A stretch of 21,496 nucleotides of DNA from Kangiellaceae bacterium. Its GTDB lineage: Bacteria > Pseudomonadota > Gammaproteobacteria > Enterobacterales > Kangiellaceae. The translations under genes and the position numbers were made by a program. Shown here piece after piece: positions 20,990 through 21,496 of this stretch; the stretch's first letter is position 1; every line of letters begins with the position of its first letter. The DNA lies in assembly GCA_030590405.1 (NCBI GenBank), contig JAUUYO010000016.1, forward strand, positions 1-21,496, written 5' to 3'. A model generated the notes under the pieces. It did no database searches. It saw only the letters and a list, made by a program, of their open reading frames with translations, and was not told the DNA's origin.

Positions 20990-21496
20990 TTACATATTGA
21001 TGGCGTCAGCTGCTTCAACAAAATCAAAGTCGAGATTTTCTGCAACACTTTTACAAGTCACTACACCTTTATGAATGTTCAAACCGTTCATCAGGTGCGC
21101 ATCTTTTTCAAGCGCAGCTTTGTATCCATTGTTGGCGATACTGATGATGTAAGGCAGGGTGGCGTTATTGAGTGCAAAGGTAGAGGTGCGCGGTACTGCG
21201 CCCGGCATATTTGCTACACAATAATGAACTACATCATCAACGATATAAGTTGGCTCTGCATGGGTCGTTGCATGTGAAGTTGCAAAACAACCGCCCTGAT
21301 CAATCGCAACATCGACGACCGCAGCGCCAGGTTTCATTTTCTTGATCATTTCTTCGGTGACCAGTTTTGGAGCTGCGGCGCCAGGAATCAATACCCCGCC
21401 GATCACCAGATCAGCTGAAAGAACATGCTCTTCCAATGCATCTTTACTTGAGAAAATCGTTTCTAGTTGCGCGCCAAACTGTGCATCAAGTCGACG
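20990..21496 (-). CDS. ald: Alanine dehydrogenase, C-terminal part (continues beyond the window)
   Basis: NAD-dependent oxidative deamination of L-alanine to pyruvate and ammonia. The frame is open to the window edge (RRLDAQFGAQLETIF, then EEHVLSADLVIGGVLIPGAA), so the internal Met-like TTG at 21436 is not the true start. 168 residues are seen. They include the end of the nucleotide-binding domain and the blocks MKPGAAVVDVAIDQGGC, THAEPTY, HYCVANMPGAVPRTSTFALN and NATLPY, which define Ald. The 5' half is outside the window. The stop is followed directly by a strong terminator. Confidence 0.95.
   Translation of the reverse strand, partial: RRLDAQFGAQLETIFSSKDALEEHVLSADLVIGGVLIPGAAAPKLVTEEMIKKMKPGAAVVDVAIDQGGCFATSHATTHAEPTYIVDDVVHYCVANMPGAVPRTSTFALNNATLPYIISIANNGYKAALEKDAHLMNGLNIHKGVVTCKSVAENLDFDFVEAADAINM

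Overview
The window looks like a chromosomal segment of a moderately AT-rich gammaproteobacterium. LpxH, PpiB, CysS, FabA/FabB, SlyX, TrxB and DUF2058 (YaiL-like) proteins all resemble their gammaproteobacterial counterparts closely, and the exported S8 and M28 peptidases would suit a proteolytic, probably marine, lineage (Kangiellaceae-like is a guess from gene content only). No rRNA, tRNA, CRISPR array or complete insertion sequence is visible.

Layout. 1-1444: the tail of a chorismate-binding (isochorismate synthase-like) coding frame runs abruptly into an S8 subtilase lacking its signal peptide and most of its prodomain. 1711-5460: a giant periplasmic-propeller/GAF/GGDEF diguanylate cyclase. 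5470-6735 (minus): ppiB-lpxH operon, divergent from cysS (7071-8537), with a REP-like inverted pair between them. 8774-10672: fabA-fabB for unsaturated fatty acid synthesis, with a FabR/DesT-like dyad upstream and a strong terminator after. 10920-11654 (minus): glutathione peroxidase-slyX. 11772-14001: exported M28 peptidase translationally coupled to a crotonase-fold enzyme. 14002-16069: an accessory island between convergent genes. 16070-17449 (minus): DASS-family dicarboxylate transporter. 17619-18272: YcgR-like PilZ protein. 18476-19426 (minus): trxB. 19691-20347: FitAB/VapBC-type toxin-antitoxin (TA) pair. 20364-20900 (minus): DUF2058 protein. 20990-21496 (minus): 3' part of alanine dehydrogenase.

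The most interesting part is the island at 14006-16037. It is bracketed by two diverged copies of a ~110-127 bp repeat in inverted orientation, each starting just after the stop codon of the neighbouring convergent gene. Inside lie an intact YefM-YoeB module with a recognisable operator overlapping its promoter; on the opposite strand, a decayed RelE/ParE-type toxin with its antitoxin remnant, broken only by single extra bases in four homopolymers; two further open fragments of unknown or transposon-like type; and several tandem repeats. With FitAB at 19.7 kb, the window carries three TA loci of different families.

A second theme is short tandem repeats, several inside coding frames: a 15-bp repeat encoding DLKGM units inside CysS, an 18-bp repeat at the start of the crotonase, (CGAGGG)4 in the ParE relic and (GAT)5 in yoeB, besides 9-, 15-, 20- and 21-bp repeats between genes. 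This suggests replication slippage is active in this genome.
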